Part shown: positions 45,921 to 56,177 of the stretch, piece by piece
Layout: each line of letters starts with the position of its first letter
Numbering within the stretch: the stretch's first letter is position 1
From: Henriciella pelagia
Lineage (GTDB): Bacteria; Pseudomonadota; Alphaproteobacteria; Caulobacterales; Hyphomonadaceae
Reading direction: 5' to 3'
Length of the DNA stretch: 64,000 nt
Assembly: GCF_002088945.1 (NCBI RefSeq)
Contig: NZ_NCSU01000007.1
Location: forward strand, 930,001-994,000
Notes under the pieces: model-generated
What the model was told of the DNA's origin: nothing
The model's database searches: none
Seen by the model: only the letters and a program-made list of their open reading frames with translations
Position numbers and translations under genes: made by a program

Positions 45921-48900
45921 TCAGATCGATCCGCTCATGAATCCGCGTACCGCGTCAGCGGCCAGCGTGAACTGTGCGAAGGTCGCCTTGGACGATGAAA
46001 GTGCGTTTAGCTGCTGGATCAGCAGCTTGCGGCTTTCATCGCGCGCTCCCAGCCAGGCATCGACATTTTCAGCGCCGAGCGCCTGCGCGGCCGCTTCTGC
46101 CTGATGGCGGCGCAGGTCCTCGATAAGGCGCCGGGTCGCAAGGCGTTCCCAGTAACTCGCCTCGTCCAGGTTTCTCGCTGCTTCGGCCCGCAGCCGGTCG
46201 AGCCGAAGCGCGTCGCCGAGCTTCAGATAGGTCGCAAACGCATCGTCCAGCGACGCACCGGTCGATGTGCAGATTGCGGCAATGTCGATCGCGATCGGCA
46301 GGACCGGCATGAGGGCAGCGCGGGTAGCGAGCTCTTCCGGCACGCTCGCATTTGACAGCGTCTGCATGCGCCGACGCAGCTGGGCGAGCTCAAATCCGCA
46401 CAGCGTGTCGGCAAGCTTCGCACCGAGAATGTCAAAGGCTGGCAGATAGGTGTCGACGGCCTCGCGAACGCTCAGGGCGCGTGACTGGCGCAGCAGGGCC
46501 GCAATCACTTCGGCGATGGCGTCGGCTCCCATCTGCTGGAGGTCGGTCTGGGCGCTGGCATTGATCTTGTTGTCGAGCGCGTGGATGGCATCGCGATAGG
46601 CGGGCAGGTCAAGCAGGATGCGCGCCGTTTCGAAGGACAGGCAGATCGCTGCATTGTCTGCATTGGTCCGCTCGCGCAGACGCAGCAACATGAGGGGGCC
46701 GCCCGCATCGATCAGCCGGTTTGCCAGCACGGTGGCGATAATTTCGCGGCGCAGGCGATGGGCCTGCATGGCGTCCGGGAACTGTTCCAGGTCCGTTGGG
46801 AAGTATTCTTTCAGGGTTTCCACGAACCATGGATCATCCGGCACTTTGGACGCGGTGATGTCATCGAAGAGCGTGATCTTGGACCAGGCCATCAGGACCG
46901 CGAGTTCAGGACGCGTCAGCCAGGCCTTGGCTTCTGCCCGGTCTCGCATTTCGGCGGTCGAGGGCAGGCCTTCCACGATCCGGTCGAGGACGCCGCGCTT
47001 TTCAAGATACACCATGAGCCGCTCATTGGCTTCATGGTCCCGTGCAGCCGTTGACTCTGCGAGCGTGAGGGCACCGGTCTGGCTGTAATTGTGGACAAGG
47101 ACGTGTGCGGCGACGTCGTCAGTCATCTGGGCGAGGAGGCCATTACGCTTTCCGGTCGGCAGATTGCCATTGCGCATGGCCTGCGACAGCAGGATCTTGA
47201 TGTTGACCTCATGGTCGGAGCTGTCGACGCCGGCAGAATTGTCGATGGCATCTGTGTTGAGGCGGCCGCCCTTCAGGGCAAATTCGATGCGGCCAGCCTG
47301 GGTGAGGCCGAGATTGGCGCCTTCGCCGATGACCTTTGCCTTGAGGTCGCGACCATTCACGCGGATCGCATCATTGGCGCGGTCTCCGGCGGCACCCTGC
47401 GTCTCGTGCGAGGCTTTCACATAGGTCCCGATGCCGCCGAACCAGAGAAGCTCGCAATCTGCCTTGAGAAGGGCGTGCAAGACTTCGTCCGGGGTCGCCT
47501 CGTCCTTGTTGAGTCCGGTGAGCTTCTTGATCTGGTCTGTCAGCGGGATCGATTTGGCCGAGCGTTCAAAGATGCCGCCACCTTCGGAAATCAGGGACTG
47601 GTCGTAATCCATCCATGAGGAGCGTGGCAGGTCGAACAGGCGCTTGCGCTCTTCCCAGAGGCGCTCAGGGTCCTGCGGGTCAGGATCGATGAAGATGTGC
47701 ATGTGATTGAAGGCTGCCTGCAGGCGGATCTGTTTCGACAACAACATGCCATTGCCAAACACGTCGCCCGACATGTCACCGCACCCGATGACGGTGAACG
47801 GCTCGGTCTGGATGTCCTTGCCCATTTCGCGGAAATGGCGCTTGACCGCTTCCCACGCGCCGCGCGCGGTGATGCCCATCTTCTTGTGGTCATAACCGGC
47901 CGAGCCGCCGGAGGCGAAGGCATCCCCCAGCCAGAAGCCGTGTTCGAGGCTGATTTCGTTGGCAATGTCCGAGAAGGTCGCTGTGCCCTTGTCCGCGGCG
48001 ACGACGAGGTAGGGATCATCGCCGTCCCAGACCACGGTGTTGTTGGGGGGACGGACTTCCTGATCGACAAGATTGTCGGTGAGGTCGAGCAGCGAATTGA
48101 TGAAAGTGCGATAGGCCGAAATGCCTGCATGGTGGCGTTCTTCGCGGCTTGCATTCGCCGGGATCTGCTTGGGGAAGAACCCGCCCTTCGAGCCGACCGG
48201 AACGATGACCGCATTCTTGACCTGCTGTGCCTTGACGAGCCCGAGGACTTCGGTGCGGAAATCATCGCGCCGGTCAGACCAGCGAAGCCCGCCGCGCGCG
48301 ACCGGGCCGAAGCGGCAGTGTACGCCCTCGACTTCCGGGCTCGACATGAAGATTTCGCGATACGGCTTGGGTGCCGGAAGGTCGGAAATTTCCTGGCTGG
48401 CAATCTTGAAGCTGATGAAGGGGTAGGGCGTGCCGTCGGGTTGGCGCTGCCAGAAATTGGTGCGCTGGATCGCCATGATGAGGCGGGCAAGGCGGCGGAT
48501 CACGCGGTCCTCATCAAGCGAAGAGACCTCATTGAGGCGCGTCTCGATCTGTTGCAGCGTGGAGAGCGCGATGGACATGCGCTCTGACAGGCTTTCCGGG
48601 CGGCCCGGGTCAAACCGGATGGAGAAAAGCTCGATCAGCGAACGCGTCAGCTTGGGATGGCGTTTCAGGGCGTCGATCTGTGTGGCGCGGGCAGGGTCGA
48701 GGCCGGTCTGATGGCGATAGGCGCACAGGGCGCGGCAAAGTGCGGCTTCGCGCCAGTCGGCACCGACAGACAGAACCAGCCCGTTGAAGCGGTCGTTTTC
48801 GGTCTGGCCCATCCAGACCGACACGAAGGCGTCCTCGAAGCGGGAAGAGATGGTGTCGAGGTCGAGCGCGTCCCCCGTTCCCGAGTGCATTTTCAGGGCA

Positions 48901-50666
48901 TGGATCCAGTAGGTTGCCGGCCCGTTATCGACCGGCTTGGGGTCTGGTGTGACGGGGTAGCCGGTCTCGAAATAGACCATGAGCCCCATATTCTCGAAGA
49001 CGGGCACGCAGTCGGAAAGGGTGATGGCCCCGCTTCGCGAGTAGATTTTTGCGCGAACCGTGTCCTCTTCGTCCTCGATGTTGCGATAGGCCCGCATGCT
49101 GACGGGATGCCGGGGGGTAAGCTGGCGGATGGCATCGACGTCGCGAAGCGCCTCATCAGGGCTGAAGGCTTCGCGATAGGCCGCGTTGAAACCGGTCCTG
49201 AACCCGCTCGCCCGTTCAAAGTCATCCTGGTTGAGGTCAAGGCCAACCAGCGTTGCGCGGAACGAATCTTCCCAGGTGCGGTTAAGGTCCGCCACTTCCT
49301 GTTCGAGGCGGGCAAGATCGGGCTGGACGCTGCTGTCCGTCAGTTCGACGAGCAGGTGGACGCGGGCGAGCTGCGAGGCATCGAAGCGCGGCTGGAAGGA
49401 AATGAGCTTGCCCTTGAAGGCCTCGACAATATGCGCGCTCATGCGCTCACGAGCGGCTGTATTGTAGGCATCGCGAGGCACGAAGACGAGGACGGAGACA
49501 AACCGGTCGAACTGGTCCCGGCGCACGAACATGCGTGTGCGTGGGCGACCGACCAGGTTGAGCGCGCCCTTCATTAGCGGGATCAGCGTCTCGGCATCGG
49601 CCTGGAGGAGTTCGTCGCGCGGCCAGGTTTCGAGAATATTGGTCAGCGCCTTGTAATTGTGGCTGCCTTCAATCGCGCCAGTGGCCTCGAGCACGCGCTG
49701 GACGCGGCGGCGGACCCATGGAATGGCGCGCACGCTCTCATTGTAGGCTTCGGCGGTGTAGAGGCCGAGGAAGCGGGTTTCGCCAATGACGCGGCCCTGA
49801 TCGTCGCGATGCTTGACGCCGACATAGTCACACAGCGCGCGCCGGTGCACGCGGCTTTTCAGGGTGGATTTCGCAACGATGAGCGGTGAGGGCTCCGACA
49901 GGAAAGACCCGATGGCTGGCGTCAGCATCAGCGGTTCGGCACCGCGATTGAGCACATTGCGGTCCTCGTCGCGCAGCAGGCCGAGATTGGAACCTTCGAT
50001 CATGATCGGTTCTTCGGGCAGGACGGTGCCATCCGGCCCGGTTTCGAAGTCGTAGGTCCGCGCGCCGAGGAAGACGAAGTGCTCGTCGCTCAGCCATTCC
50101 AGGAAGGCGACGGCTTCGGCCAGCATTTCCGGGTCTGCAAGCTTGCTCGCTTTCAGGCGCTCGATCTCGTTGGCCATGCGCTCCTGCATGTCAGCAAAAT
50201 CGCGCACCGACATGGCAACATCGCGCAGCGTGGCTTCGGCCTCGGCTTTGAGAGCCCGGCATTCGGCAGCGCTCAGCGGCGGCACATGGATCTGGATAAG
50301 GGACAGCGCAACGCCCAGATCTGTCTTCAGGATCGGGTGGAACAGGGCGCGGACTTCATAGGGAAACTCGGCGCATAGGCCGAGCAGCGAGTCGACGAGG
50401 AATGGTTTGTCGAGGCTGACGGCTTCGAGGATGGTCGTGCCGAGCAGCTTGCCGTCTGCGGTGCGCGCATCGCGCACGCGAACGACGGATGCATCGCCGG
50501 AAAAGCCCTCGGCAAGCTCGGCAATCGAGTCCGCCAGCGCATTGCTGTCTTCCGCCGACAGCGACATCAGCGCGTCGTGTTCAGCCTCTTCCCGAAAGCG
50601 CTTGCGAAGCTCTTCAAGCGGCAATTTTCCCGCAGGTCTTGCGGGGCTGTGCGCGTGATCGGGCAT
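45921..50666 (-). CDS. gdhZ: NAD-specific glutamate dehydrogenase, large (180-kDa) class
   Basis: Oxidative deamination of glutamate to 2-oxoglutarate. 1581 residues, the length of the GDH-180 class. The N-terminal half holds ACT-like regulatory domains (LDKPFLVDSLLGLCAEFPYE; LSDEHFVFLGARTYDF). The catalytic core is near residues 780-1200: HCRFGPVARGGLRWSDRRDD, VKNAVIVPVGSKGGFFPK, ADKGTATFSDIANEISLEHG, IGCGDMSGDVFGNGMLLS and LWFGGIGTYVKA. In Caulobacter, GdhZ also moonlights in cell-division control by binding FtsZ; whether this one does is unknown. ATG 50664-50666 has AGGA upstream. Longest gene of the window. Confidence 0.97.
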   Translation of the reverse strand: MPDHAHSPARPAGKLPLEELRKRFREEAEHDALMSLSAEDSNALADSIAELAEGFSGDASVVRVRDARTADGKLLGTTILEAVSLDKPFLVDSLLGLCAEFPYEVRALFHPILKTDLGVALSLIQIHVPPLSAAECRALKAEAEATLRDVAMSVRDFADMQERMANEIERLKASKLADPEMLAEAVAFLEWLSDEHFVFLGARTYDFETGPDGTVLPEEPIMIEGSNLGLLRDEDRNVLNRGAEPLMLTPAIGSFLSEPSPLIVAKSTLKSRVHRRALCDYVGVKHRDDQGRVIGETRFLGLYTAEAYNESVRAIPWVRRRVQRVLEATGAIEGSHNYKALTNILETWPRDELLQADAETLIPLMKGALNLVGRPRTRMFVRRDQFDRFVSVLVFVPRDAYNTAARERMSAHIVEAFKGKLISFQPRFDASQLARVHLLVELTDSSVQPDLARLEQEVADLNRTWEDSFRATLVGLDLNQDDFERASGFRTGFNAAYREAFSPDEALRDVDAIRQLTPRHPVSMRAYRNIEDEEDTVRAKIYSRSGAITLSDCVPVFENMGLMVYFETGYPVTPDPKPVDNGPATYWIHALKMHSGTGDALDLDTISSRFEDAFVSVWMGQTENDRFNGLVLSVGADWREAALCRALCAYRHQTGLDPARATQIDALKRHPKLTRSLIELFSIRFDPGRPESLSERMSIALSTLQQIETRLNEVSSLDEDRVIRRLARLIMAIQRTNFWQRQPDGTPYPFISFKIASQEISDLPAPKPYREIFMSSPEVEGVHCRFGPVARGGLRWSDRRDDFRTEVLGLVKAQQVKNAVIVPVGSKGGFFPKQIPANASREERHHAGISAYRTFINSLLDLTDNLVDQEVRPPNNTVVWDGDDPYLVVAADKGTATFSDIANEISLEHGFWLGDAFASGGSAGYDHKKMGITARGAWEAVKRHFREMGKDIQTEPFTVIGCGDMSGDVFGNGMLLSKQIRLQAAFNHMHIFIDPDPQDPERLWEERKRLFDLPRSSWMDYDQSLISEGGGIFERSAKSIPLTDQIKKLTGLNKDEATPDEVLHALLKADCELLWFGGIGTYVKASHETQGAAGDRANDAIRVNGRDLKAKVIGEGANLGLTQAGRIEFALKGGRLNTDAIDNSAGVDSSDHEVNIKILLSQAMRNGNLPTGKRNGLLAQMTDDVAAHVLVHNYSQTGALTLAESTAARDHEANERLMVYLEKRGVLDRIVEGLPSTAEMRDRAEAKAWLTRPELAVLMAWSKITLFDDITASKVPDDPWFVETLKEYFPTDLEQFPDAMQAHRLRREIIATVLANRLIDAGGPLMLLRLRERTNADNAAICLSFETARILLDLPAYRDAIHALDNKINASAQTDLQQMGADAIAEVIAALLRQSRALSVREAVDTYLPAFDILGAKLADTLCGFELAQLRRRMQTLSNASVPEELATRAALMPVLPIAIDIAAICTSTGASLDDAFATYLKLGDALRLDRLRAEAARNLDEASYWERLATRRLIEDLRRHQAEAAAQALGAENVDAWLGARDESRKLLIQQLNALSSSKATFAQFTLAADAVRGFMSGSI

Positions 50667-50725
50667 GGAAGAATCCTGTGTGACTGGACAAAGCCAGTTC
50701 TACCCTGCGGCGCACCTTGCGGCAA

Positions 50726-50758
50726 TTGCCCTCCGCACGTTGCAGGTGCGAAGGGCAA
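50726..50758 (-). terminator. Hairpin after the M1 aminopeptidase gene
   Basis: TTGCCCTCCGCAC and GTGCGAAGGGCAA pair at 12 of 13 positions around a 7-nt loop, 12 nt past the aminopeptidase stop; no U tract. Lies between it and gdhZ. Confidence 0.6.
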
Positions 50759-50770
50759 GAGGGTTTCGAC

Positions 50771-53497
50771 CTAGCGGTCGGCAATCGCAGCCTTCAGGTC
50801 CTCGACCTTCTCAGACCGGAAAGCGGCGCAGAGATTGCCGCTTTCTTCGGCCTGGGCGAGCGAGCGCTCATAGCCGGGGATGGCGTCCTTCTTCGAGACG
50901 AAGAAGGTGCGTGCCGCTTCGATATCTTCGGCTGTACAGAACGAGCCGACAGCGCCGGCGGTCTGCGGCTTGCGGATCTCGGGCGTGCGCGAGATGAAAT
51001 TGTCGAAGCTTGCCTTGTAAAGGCTCCAGGCGACCTCCTGATTTGCCTTATTCTTCAACGATGTCTGCAGGACAGACCAGGTTTCCTGGCCCTGCCAGTC
51101 GCTGCCCTGCATCTCCTTGATGAGGTCAGCCATTTCCGGCTCTGCCGCATTGGCAACAATGGTCTGCAGGATCAGGCGGCGCTCATACTGGTTGTCATTG
51201 TTGCGCGCATATTCGAGCGCTGCGTCGTAAAAGTCGCGGCCGCCCAACTTCGTGCCCCACTTGATGGCGGGGGCCAGCGTGTCTGCATCGACAGCGGTCG
51301 GGTCAGGATCGCCATCGACGCCGACAAAGGCAGCGGCGCGTTCGGCGAGGGCCTGGCGTTCCTCATCCATCGTGCCGATGTCGAGCAGCGCGGAGTAGAG
51401 CGACTGGAACAGCAGGCTCTCATTCTGGTCGAGCGAGTCTTCGCGCGCCTTCAGGGCCTCGAAGACCGGGCCATAAGTGGCCTGCGCCCAGCCGCGCATT
51501 GCGTCCTGGTCTTCATCCGGCAGGGCGTTGAAGAGGCCTTCGGCGACTTTCACCGAATTGATCGCCACGTCCCACTCGGCGGTCGCCGATGCTTCGAGGG
51601 CGTCGAGGACGGCGCTTGCCTGCACATCGCCGGCCCGGAAGGCGGCGCTGATGGAGTCGAGATAGGACAGCTTCTGCGCGACGGTGAGGGCTTCGAATTC
51701 GCCGGTCAAGGCCGACCAGTTTTCGTCCGACAGGGTGAAGCGCATATAGCCGCCGGCCGCGTTCGGCATGACCCAGTCGGCGCAGGCCCCATCGAGCGGA
51801 ATTTCAGTGGTCTTTTCAGTCAGCATCTGACGTAGCACCGTATCGCCAGCCGGGCTGGAAACGCGGATTGCGAACGGCACCTGCCAGGTTGACGCGTCTG
51901 CATCAATCCTTGAGCCGAGCGGTGCGTAGCGCGACTGCGTCACGGTGATCAGGCCAGCGTCTTCGGCCTCACAAGCGGTCTCGACATTGAGATAGGGGAT
52001 GCCAGGCTGAAAGATGAAACTGCGGAAACTGTCGACGACGCCCGCATTACCGCTGCCGTCAGCCAGCGACTTCATGAAATCCTCGACGTCGGCGGCGTCA
52101 TCTTCAAAGCGGCGCATGTGAATGCGCATGCCTTCGCGAAAACCCTCTTCGCCGAGATAGGTTTCGAACATGGAGAGGACGTGTCCGCCCTTGCGATAGG
52201 TGATGCCGTCGAAGGCGTCATTGATGTCGGCATTGCTTTCAATCGGGTTGCGGATCTGGCGGGCATTGATGAGGCTGTCGGAGCCCATGACGCCGATTCC
52301 GCCGCGCTGGGAGGCCCGGTCATAGCCTTGGCCGGGATAGACCGCGTCCATGGTCTTGTTGCTCATCCATGTCGCGAAGGCCTCATTGAGCCAGATATCG
52401 TCCCACCATTTCGGGGTGACGAGATTGCCGAACCATTGGTGGGCGAGTTCGTGCGCATGCGTTCGGAGCACGCCGCGGCGGCGACTGAGCGACGTCCGGT
52501 CCGAAATGAGCAGGGCGGCTTCGCGATAGATGATGGCGCCGGCATTCTCCATCGCGCCATAGGCAAAATCGGGGACCGCGATGATGTCCAGCTTGGCGTA
52601 TGGGTATGGATAGTTGAAGTAGCTTTCCTGGAAATCGACCATCTCGTCGGTGATATCCATTGCAACCCTGAGCTGGTCGCCCTTGCCGGCTGGAGCAAAG
52701 CCGCGAAACGGCACGGGAGTCGCCCGCAGCGTGTTGGCGGGCAGGGCCGCGCCATCGCGCATGTCATACGGGCCGACAGCCAGCGCAACGAGATAGGACT
52801 GGATGGCGCGCGTCGGTGCGAAGGTGTGCCTGACCATGCCGCCATCGAGCTGGCTCGTTCCGGTCAGCGGCGCATTGGAAATGACCTGATTGCCCTGCGG
52901 GGCTGTGACGGTCAGCGTCCACGGCGTCTTGAAGCGGGGTTCGTCAAAGCCCGGAAACATGCGCCGCGCATCGATGGGCTCCATCTGGGTGGCGAGGTAG
53001 GGGCGTGCGTTCTGCTCTGCCTTGTAGAGACCGGCGAGACCGAAATTGTATGGCGCGCGATAGTCCATGACGAGGGTCGAATTGCCTGCGGGAACGGGGT
53101 CGGCGAAATCGATCTTCGACACACCGCCATCGGCGAGGCCGCCTTCGAACGTGCCTTCAATCTCGGTACCATCTTCAAGGCGGACGTAGGCGCGCTCGAT
53201 GGTCTGGTCGAGCGAGTGCAGCCAGATACGGGCATGGGGGGCTGACAGGCGGATCCTAATCTCTACGGTGCCGGTGAAACCGTCCTTTGCCGGATCCGTT
53301 ATGAGGTCAAGACTGTAAGCGGTAGGAATGACCGTGTCTGGAAGCTGACCGGCAGGCGGTGTTTCGAGCTTGATCGGTTCAATCTTTTCGCTGGCGCTTT
53401 CTGTATCCTTGGCGGTCGGGTTCGGGCCGCAGGCTGACAGGAGCGCGATACTGGCTGCACCTGCAAAGATGGTTGTTTTGAACCTGTTAAGCGTCAT
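50771..53497 (-). CDS. M1 family zinc aminopeptidase, lipoprotein
   Basis: Removes N-terminal residues from peptides in the periplasm or at the outer membrane. 908 residues: lipoprotein signal (FAGAASIALLSAC, lipid Cys 23), N-terminal beta domain, catalytic domain with GAMEN (314-318) and the zinc site HELAH (349-353) with E372 (NEAFATW), and a long ERAP1-like C-terminal helical domain. ATG 53495-53497 (GGAG upstream) is chosen over the open upstream frame because it starts the signal peptide. Diverges from the GST gene. With the GGT lipoprotein it suggests periplasmic peptide scavenging. Confidence 0.95.
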   Translation of the reverse strand: MTLNRFKTTIFAGAASIALLSACGPNPTAKDTESASEKIEPIKLETPPAGQLPDTVIPTAYSLDLITDPAKDGFTGTVEIRIRLSAPHARIWLHSLDQTIERAYVRLEDGTEIEGTFEGGLADGGVSKIDFADPVPAGNSTLVMDYRAPYNFGLAGLYKAEQNARPYLATQMEPIDARRMFPGFDEPRFKTPWTLTVTAPQGNQVISNAPLTGTSQLDGGMVRHTFAPTRAIQSYLVALAVGPYDMRDGAALPANTLRATPVPFRGFAPAGKGDQLRVAMDITDEMVDFQESYFNYPYPYAKLDIIAVPDFAYGAMENAGAIIYREAALLISDRTSLSRRRGVLRTHAHELAHQWFGNLVTPKWWDDIWLNEAFATWMSNKTMDAVYPGQGYDRASQRGGIGVMGSDSLINARQIRNPIESNADINDAFDGITYRKGGHVLSMFETYLGEEGFREGMRIHMRRFEDDAADVEDFMKSLADGSGNAGVVDSFRSFIFQPGIPYLNVETACEAEDAGLITVTQSRYAPLGSRIDADASTWQVPFAIRVSSPAGDTVLRQMLTEKTTEIPLDGACADWVMPNAAGGYMRFTLSDENWSALTGEFEALTVAQKLSYLDSISAAFRAGDVQASAVLDALEASATAEWDVAINSVKVAEGLFNALPDEDQDAMRGWAQATYGPVFEALKAREDSLDQNESLLFQSLYSALLDIGTMDEERQALAERAAAFVGVDGDPDPTAVDADTLAPAIKWGTKLGGRDFYDAALEYARNNDNQYERRLILQTIVANAAEPEMADLIKEMQGSDWQGQETWSVLQTSLKNKANQEVAWSLYKASFDNFISRTPEIRKPQTAGAVGSFCTAEDIEAARTFFVSKKDAIPGYERSLAQAEESGNLCAAFRSEKVEDLKAAIADR

Positions 53498-53616
53498 GAG
53501 GGATTCTCCGGGAGGACATGTTGCGGACCGCATGAAGCATGGATGGGTGCAATTCGCAAAATCCTTGTGCCGTTGCGGTCGCAATCGGGTGATTTCGGCC
53601 TTATAGGTGTGAATAT

Positions 53617-54291
53617 ATGAAACGGCTGTGGCATTGGCCAATCGATCCTCTGGCAAGAACGGTGCGTCTCGTACTGGGCGAAAAGGGCTGCGCCATGCAG
53701 GAATGCATTTCGGTGCCCTGGTCGCTGCCGGACGAACTTATCGCAATGGCACCGGGCGCGATTGCGCCTGCGCTTGTCGACACGTCTGCGGAGGTCAAGA
53801 CGACCGCCATCGGGACGCATGCCATCTGCGAGTACCTGGAAAAGGCGCACCCCAATCCGAGGCTGCTTCCCTTCGTGGCGAATGAATGCGCCGAAGCACG
53901 CCGCCTGTGGCGCTGGAGCGAGGACAGCTTTGCCGAGGTCAATGCGACGCTGCTGACCGAACGGGTCAATCAGTGGGTGCGTCGCTCAAGCGACACCGAC
54001 ACCGCGTCCCTGCGGGCCGGTGTGCACGCCCTGAAAAGCAAGATGACCTTCCTGAACGGTCTTGCCGAGACGCGCGCCTACATGGCTGGCCGCGCCCTGA
54101 CGATGGCGGACCTTTCCATTGCAGCGCACCTGTCGGCCTATGACTATTTCGGGGATGTGCCCTGGGACGTAACGCCAGACCTCAAGGCCTGGTATTCCAG
54201 GATCAAGTCGCGTCCGAGTTTCCGTCCCCTGCTGAATGACAAGGTGGATGGCACGCGGCCGGCGAAACACTATGCCGACCTGGATTTCTAG
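53617..54291 (+). CDS. Glutathione S-transferase family protein
   Basis: 224 residues: thioredoxin-like N-terminal half (WPIDPLARTVRLVLGEKGCA; AIGTHAICEYLEKAHPNPRL) and helical C-terminal half with the N-capping box (MAGRALTMADLSIAAHLSAY). The usual Ser/Cys after the first strand is replaced by DPLAR, so glutathione chemistry is not assured. Its stop directly abuts the queG start, forming an operon GST-queG-mtgA. Confidence 0.9.
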   Translation: MKRLWHWPIDPLARTVRLVLGEKGCAMQECISVPWSLPDELIAMAPGAIAPALVDTSAEVKTTAIGTHAICEYLEKAHPNPRLLPFVANECAEARRLWRWSEDSFAEVNATLLTERVNQWVRRSSDTDTASLRAGVHALKSKMTFLNGLAETRAYMAGRALTMADLSIAAHLSAYDYFGDVPWDVTPDLKAWYSRIKSRPSFRPLLNDKVDGTRPAKHYADLDF

Positions 54292-55419
54292 ATGCCGGAC
54301 ACGCCCGCGAGCCTTGAAACGCAGCTGAAGGAGGCTGCGGGCGCGCTCGGATTTTCAGACTGCAGGATATGCCGCGCCGATGAGGCGTGGCCGGCGGGCG
54401 ACCGGCTGGAACATTTCGTTGCCGAAGGCCGGCATGGCGAGATGGCGTGGATGGAGACGACGCTGCACCGCCGCAAGGCACCGACCGCAATGTGGCCGGA
54501 TGCGAAGTCTGCCATCATGCTGGCCGTGAATTACGGTCCGGACACTGATCCGCTGTCGCAGCTCGATCTCAAGGCGCACGGCAATATTTCGGTCTATGCG
54601 CGTGGCGGCGACTATCATGACCTTATCAAGAAGCGACTGAAACAGCTGGCGCGAAGTTTTGCCCAGATGAGCGGGGCAGAGGTGAAGGTATTTGTCGATA
54701 CCGCGCCGCTGATGGAAAAGCCGCTGGCGGAGAAGGCAGGGCTCGGCTGGCAGGGCAAGCATACAAACCTTGTCAGTCGTGAGCTCGGCAGCTGGTTCTT
54801 TCTTGGCGCGATCCTGACGACGGCCGACCTACAGCCTGACGCGGCGGAGCAGGATCATTGCGGCTCGTGCCGGGCCTGTCTGGACATCTGCCCGACCGAT
54901 GCCTTTCCCGCGCCCTACCAGCTCGATGCGCGCCGCTGCATCTCATATCTGACCATCGAGCATGCCGGGCCGATCCCTGTGGAGTTTCGCCGTCCGATGG
55001 GCAACCGCATCTATGGCTGTGATGACTGTCTGGCGGTATGCCCGTGGAACAAGTTCGCCAGCCATTCAACAGAGCAGAAGCTCTGGGCGCGGGCGGAACT
55101 GAAGCTGCCTGAGCTCGCTGATCTTGCTGCGCTGGATGATGCTGCGTTTCGCGAAGTATTTTCCGGCTCTCCCATCAAGCGGACCGGACGGAACCGGATG
55201 ATGCGCAACACCCTTATTGCGATAGGCAATAGCGGGGACGCCGGACTGGTCGAAGGGTCGGTCCTGCCCCATCTTGATGATCCTGATCCGGTCGTTCGCG
55301 GCGCCGCTGTCTGGGCGCTGTCCTGCCTTGATAAGGCCCGGTTCGAGGTGGAAAGACAGGCCCGCGAAGCCAGCGAAGCTGATGAAGGGGTGAGGGACGA
55401 ATGGGTCCGGACGCCGTAA
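54292..55419 (+). CDS. queG: Epoxyqueuosine reductase QueG
   Basis: Last step of queuosine synthesis in tRNA: cobalamin-dependent reduction of epoxyqueuosine. 375 residues. The catalytic Asp D136 is in [20 protein letters not shown]. Two [4Fe-4S] motifs, C190-x2-C-x2-C-x3-C200 ([12 protein letters not shown]) and C243-x2-C-x3-C250 ([14 protein letters not shown]), with C216 as the remaining ligand. A HEAT-like tail ([20 protein letters not shown]) ends it. ATG 54292 follows the GST stop with no gap; the 3' end overlaps mtgA by 19 bp. Confidence 0.96.
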   Translation: MPDTPASLETQLKEAAGALGFSDCRICRADEAWPAGDRLEHFVAEGRHGEMAWMETTLHRRKAPTAMWPDAKSAIMLAVNYGPDTDPLSQLDLKAHGNISVYARGGDYHDLIKKRLKQLARSFAQMSGAEVKVFVDTAPLMEKPLAEKAGLGWQGKHTNLVSRELGSWFFLGAILTTADLQPDAAEQDHCGSCRACLDICPTDAFPAPYQLDARRCISYLTIEHAGPIPVEFRRPMGNRIYGCDDCLAVCPWNKFASHSTEQKLWARAELKLPELADLAALDDAAFREVFSGSPIKRTGRNRMMRNTLIAIGNSGDAGLVEGSVLPHLDDPDPVVRGAAVWALSCLDKARFEVERQAREASEADEGVRDEWVRTP

Positions 55420-56177
55420 CCGATACGAGATATGAAGAGAGCCGCTCGAAAGTGCAGCCGCTGCGGTTCGTGCTGCGCTGGGTGTGGCGGCTTATAAAGA
55501 TCGCCCTGCTCATTTTCGTGCTGGCGCATGTCTATGCCATCTCGCTGAAATGGGTGCCTGTGCCGGGCTCGATCACGATGATGGAGCGGACACTGGGGGG
55601 GCATGAGTTTCGCCGGATCATCATGCCGCTCGATCGCATCTCTCCGCATCTCGTGACAGCGGTGATCGCCGCAGAAGATGCGCGCTTCTGCCAGCATGAT
55701 GGGATCGACTTCGAAGCCGTTCAGAAGGCTGTCGAAGAACGCGAGCGGGGCGGCCGGCTGCGCGGTGCATCGACGATCACCCAGCAGACCTCGAAGAATG
55801 TCTTTTTCTGGAATGGCGGCGGCTATGTCCGCAAGGGCGGCGAAGCGTGGTTCGCGCTGTTCATTGATGGCATGTGGGGCAAGCGCCGCGTGATGGAAAA
55901 CTATCTCAACACGATTGAGTGGGGCGATGGCATTTTCGGCGCTGAAGCCGCGTCGCGTATCCGGTTTGGCAAGCGTGCTGCCGATCTGACGGAACGGGAA
56001 GCTGCGCTTCTGGCGGCGGTTCTGCCCAATCCTCACAAATGGCGGGTCGATCCGCCGGGGCCGTATGTCAGTGGGCGGGCAGGTACGCTTCAGGCGCGCA
56101 TGCGCGTGGTTGCCAATGAAGGTCTCGATGACTGCGTGCTCGAGCCTGAAAAGTGGAAGGCGCGCCAGCAGCCCTAG
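55401..56177 (+). CDS. mtgA: Monofunctional biosynthetic peptidoglycan transglycosylase
   Basis: Polymerises glycan strands from lipid II. 258 residues: one N-terminal TM segment (~30-50) and a GT51 domain with catalytic E92 ([16 protein letters not shown]), [36 protein letters not shown] and [11 protein letters not shown]. No transpeptidase domain, as expected for MtgA. The start ATG 55401 has GAGGGA upstream and lies inside queG. Its stop overlaps that of the convergent proline-rich gene by 4 bp. Confidence 0.96.
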   Translation: MGPDAVTDTRYEESRSKVQPLRFVLRWVWRLIKIALLIFVLAHVYAISLKWVPVPGSITMMERTLGGHEFRRIIMPLDRISPHLVTAVIAAEDARFCQHDGIDFEAVQKAVEERERGGRLRGASTITQQTSKNVFFWNGGGYVRKGGEAWFALFIDGMWGKRRVMENYLNTIEWGDGIFGAEAASRIRFGKRAADLTEREAALLAAVLPNPHKWRVDPPGPYVSGRAGTLQARMRVVANEGLDDCVLEPEKWKARQQP

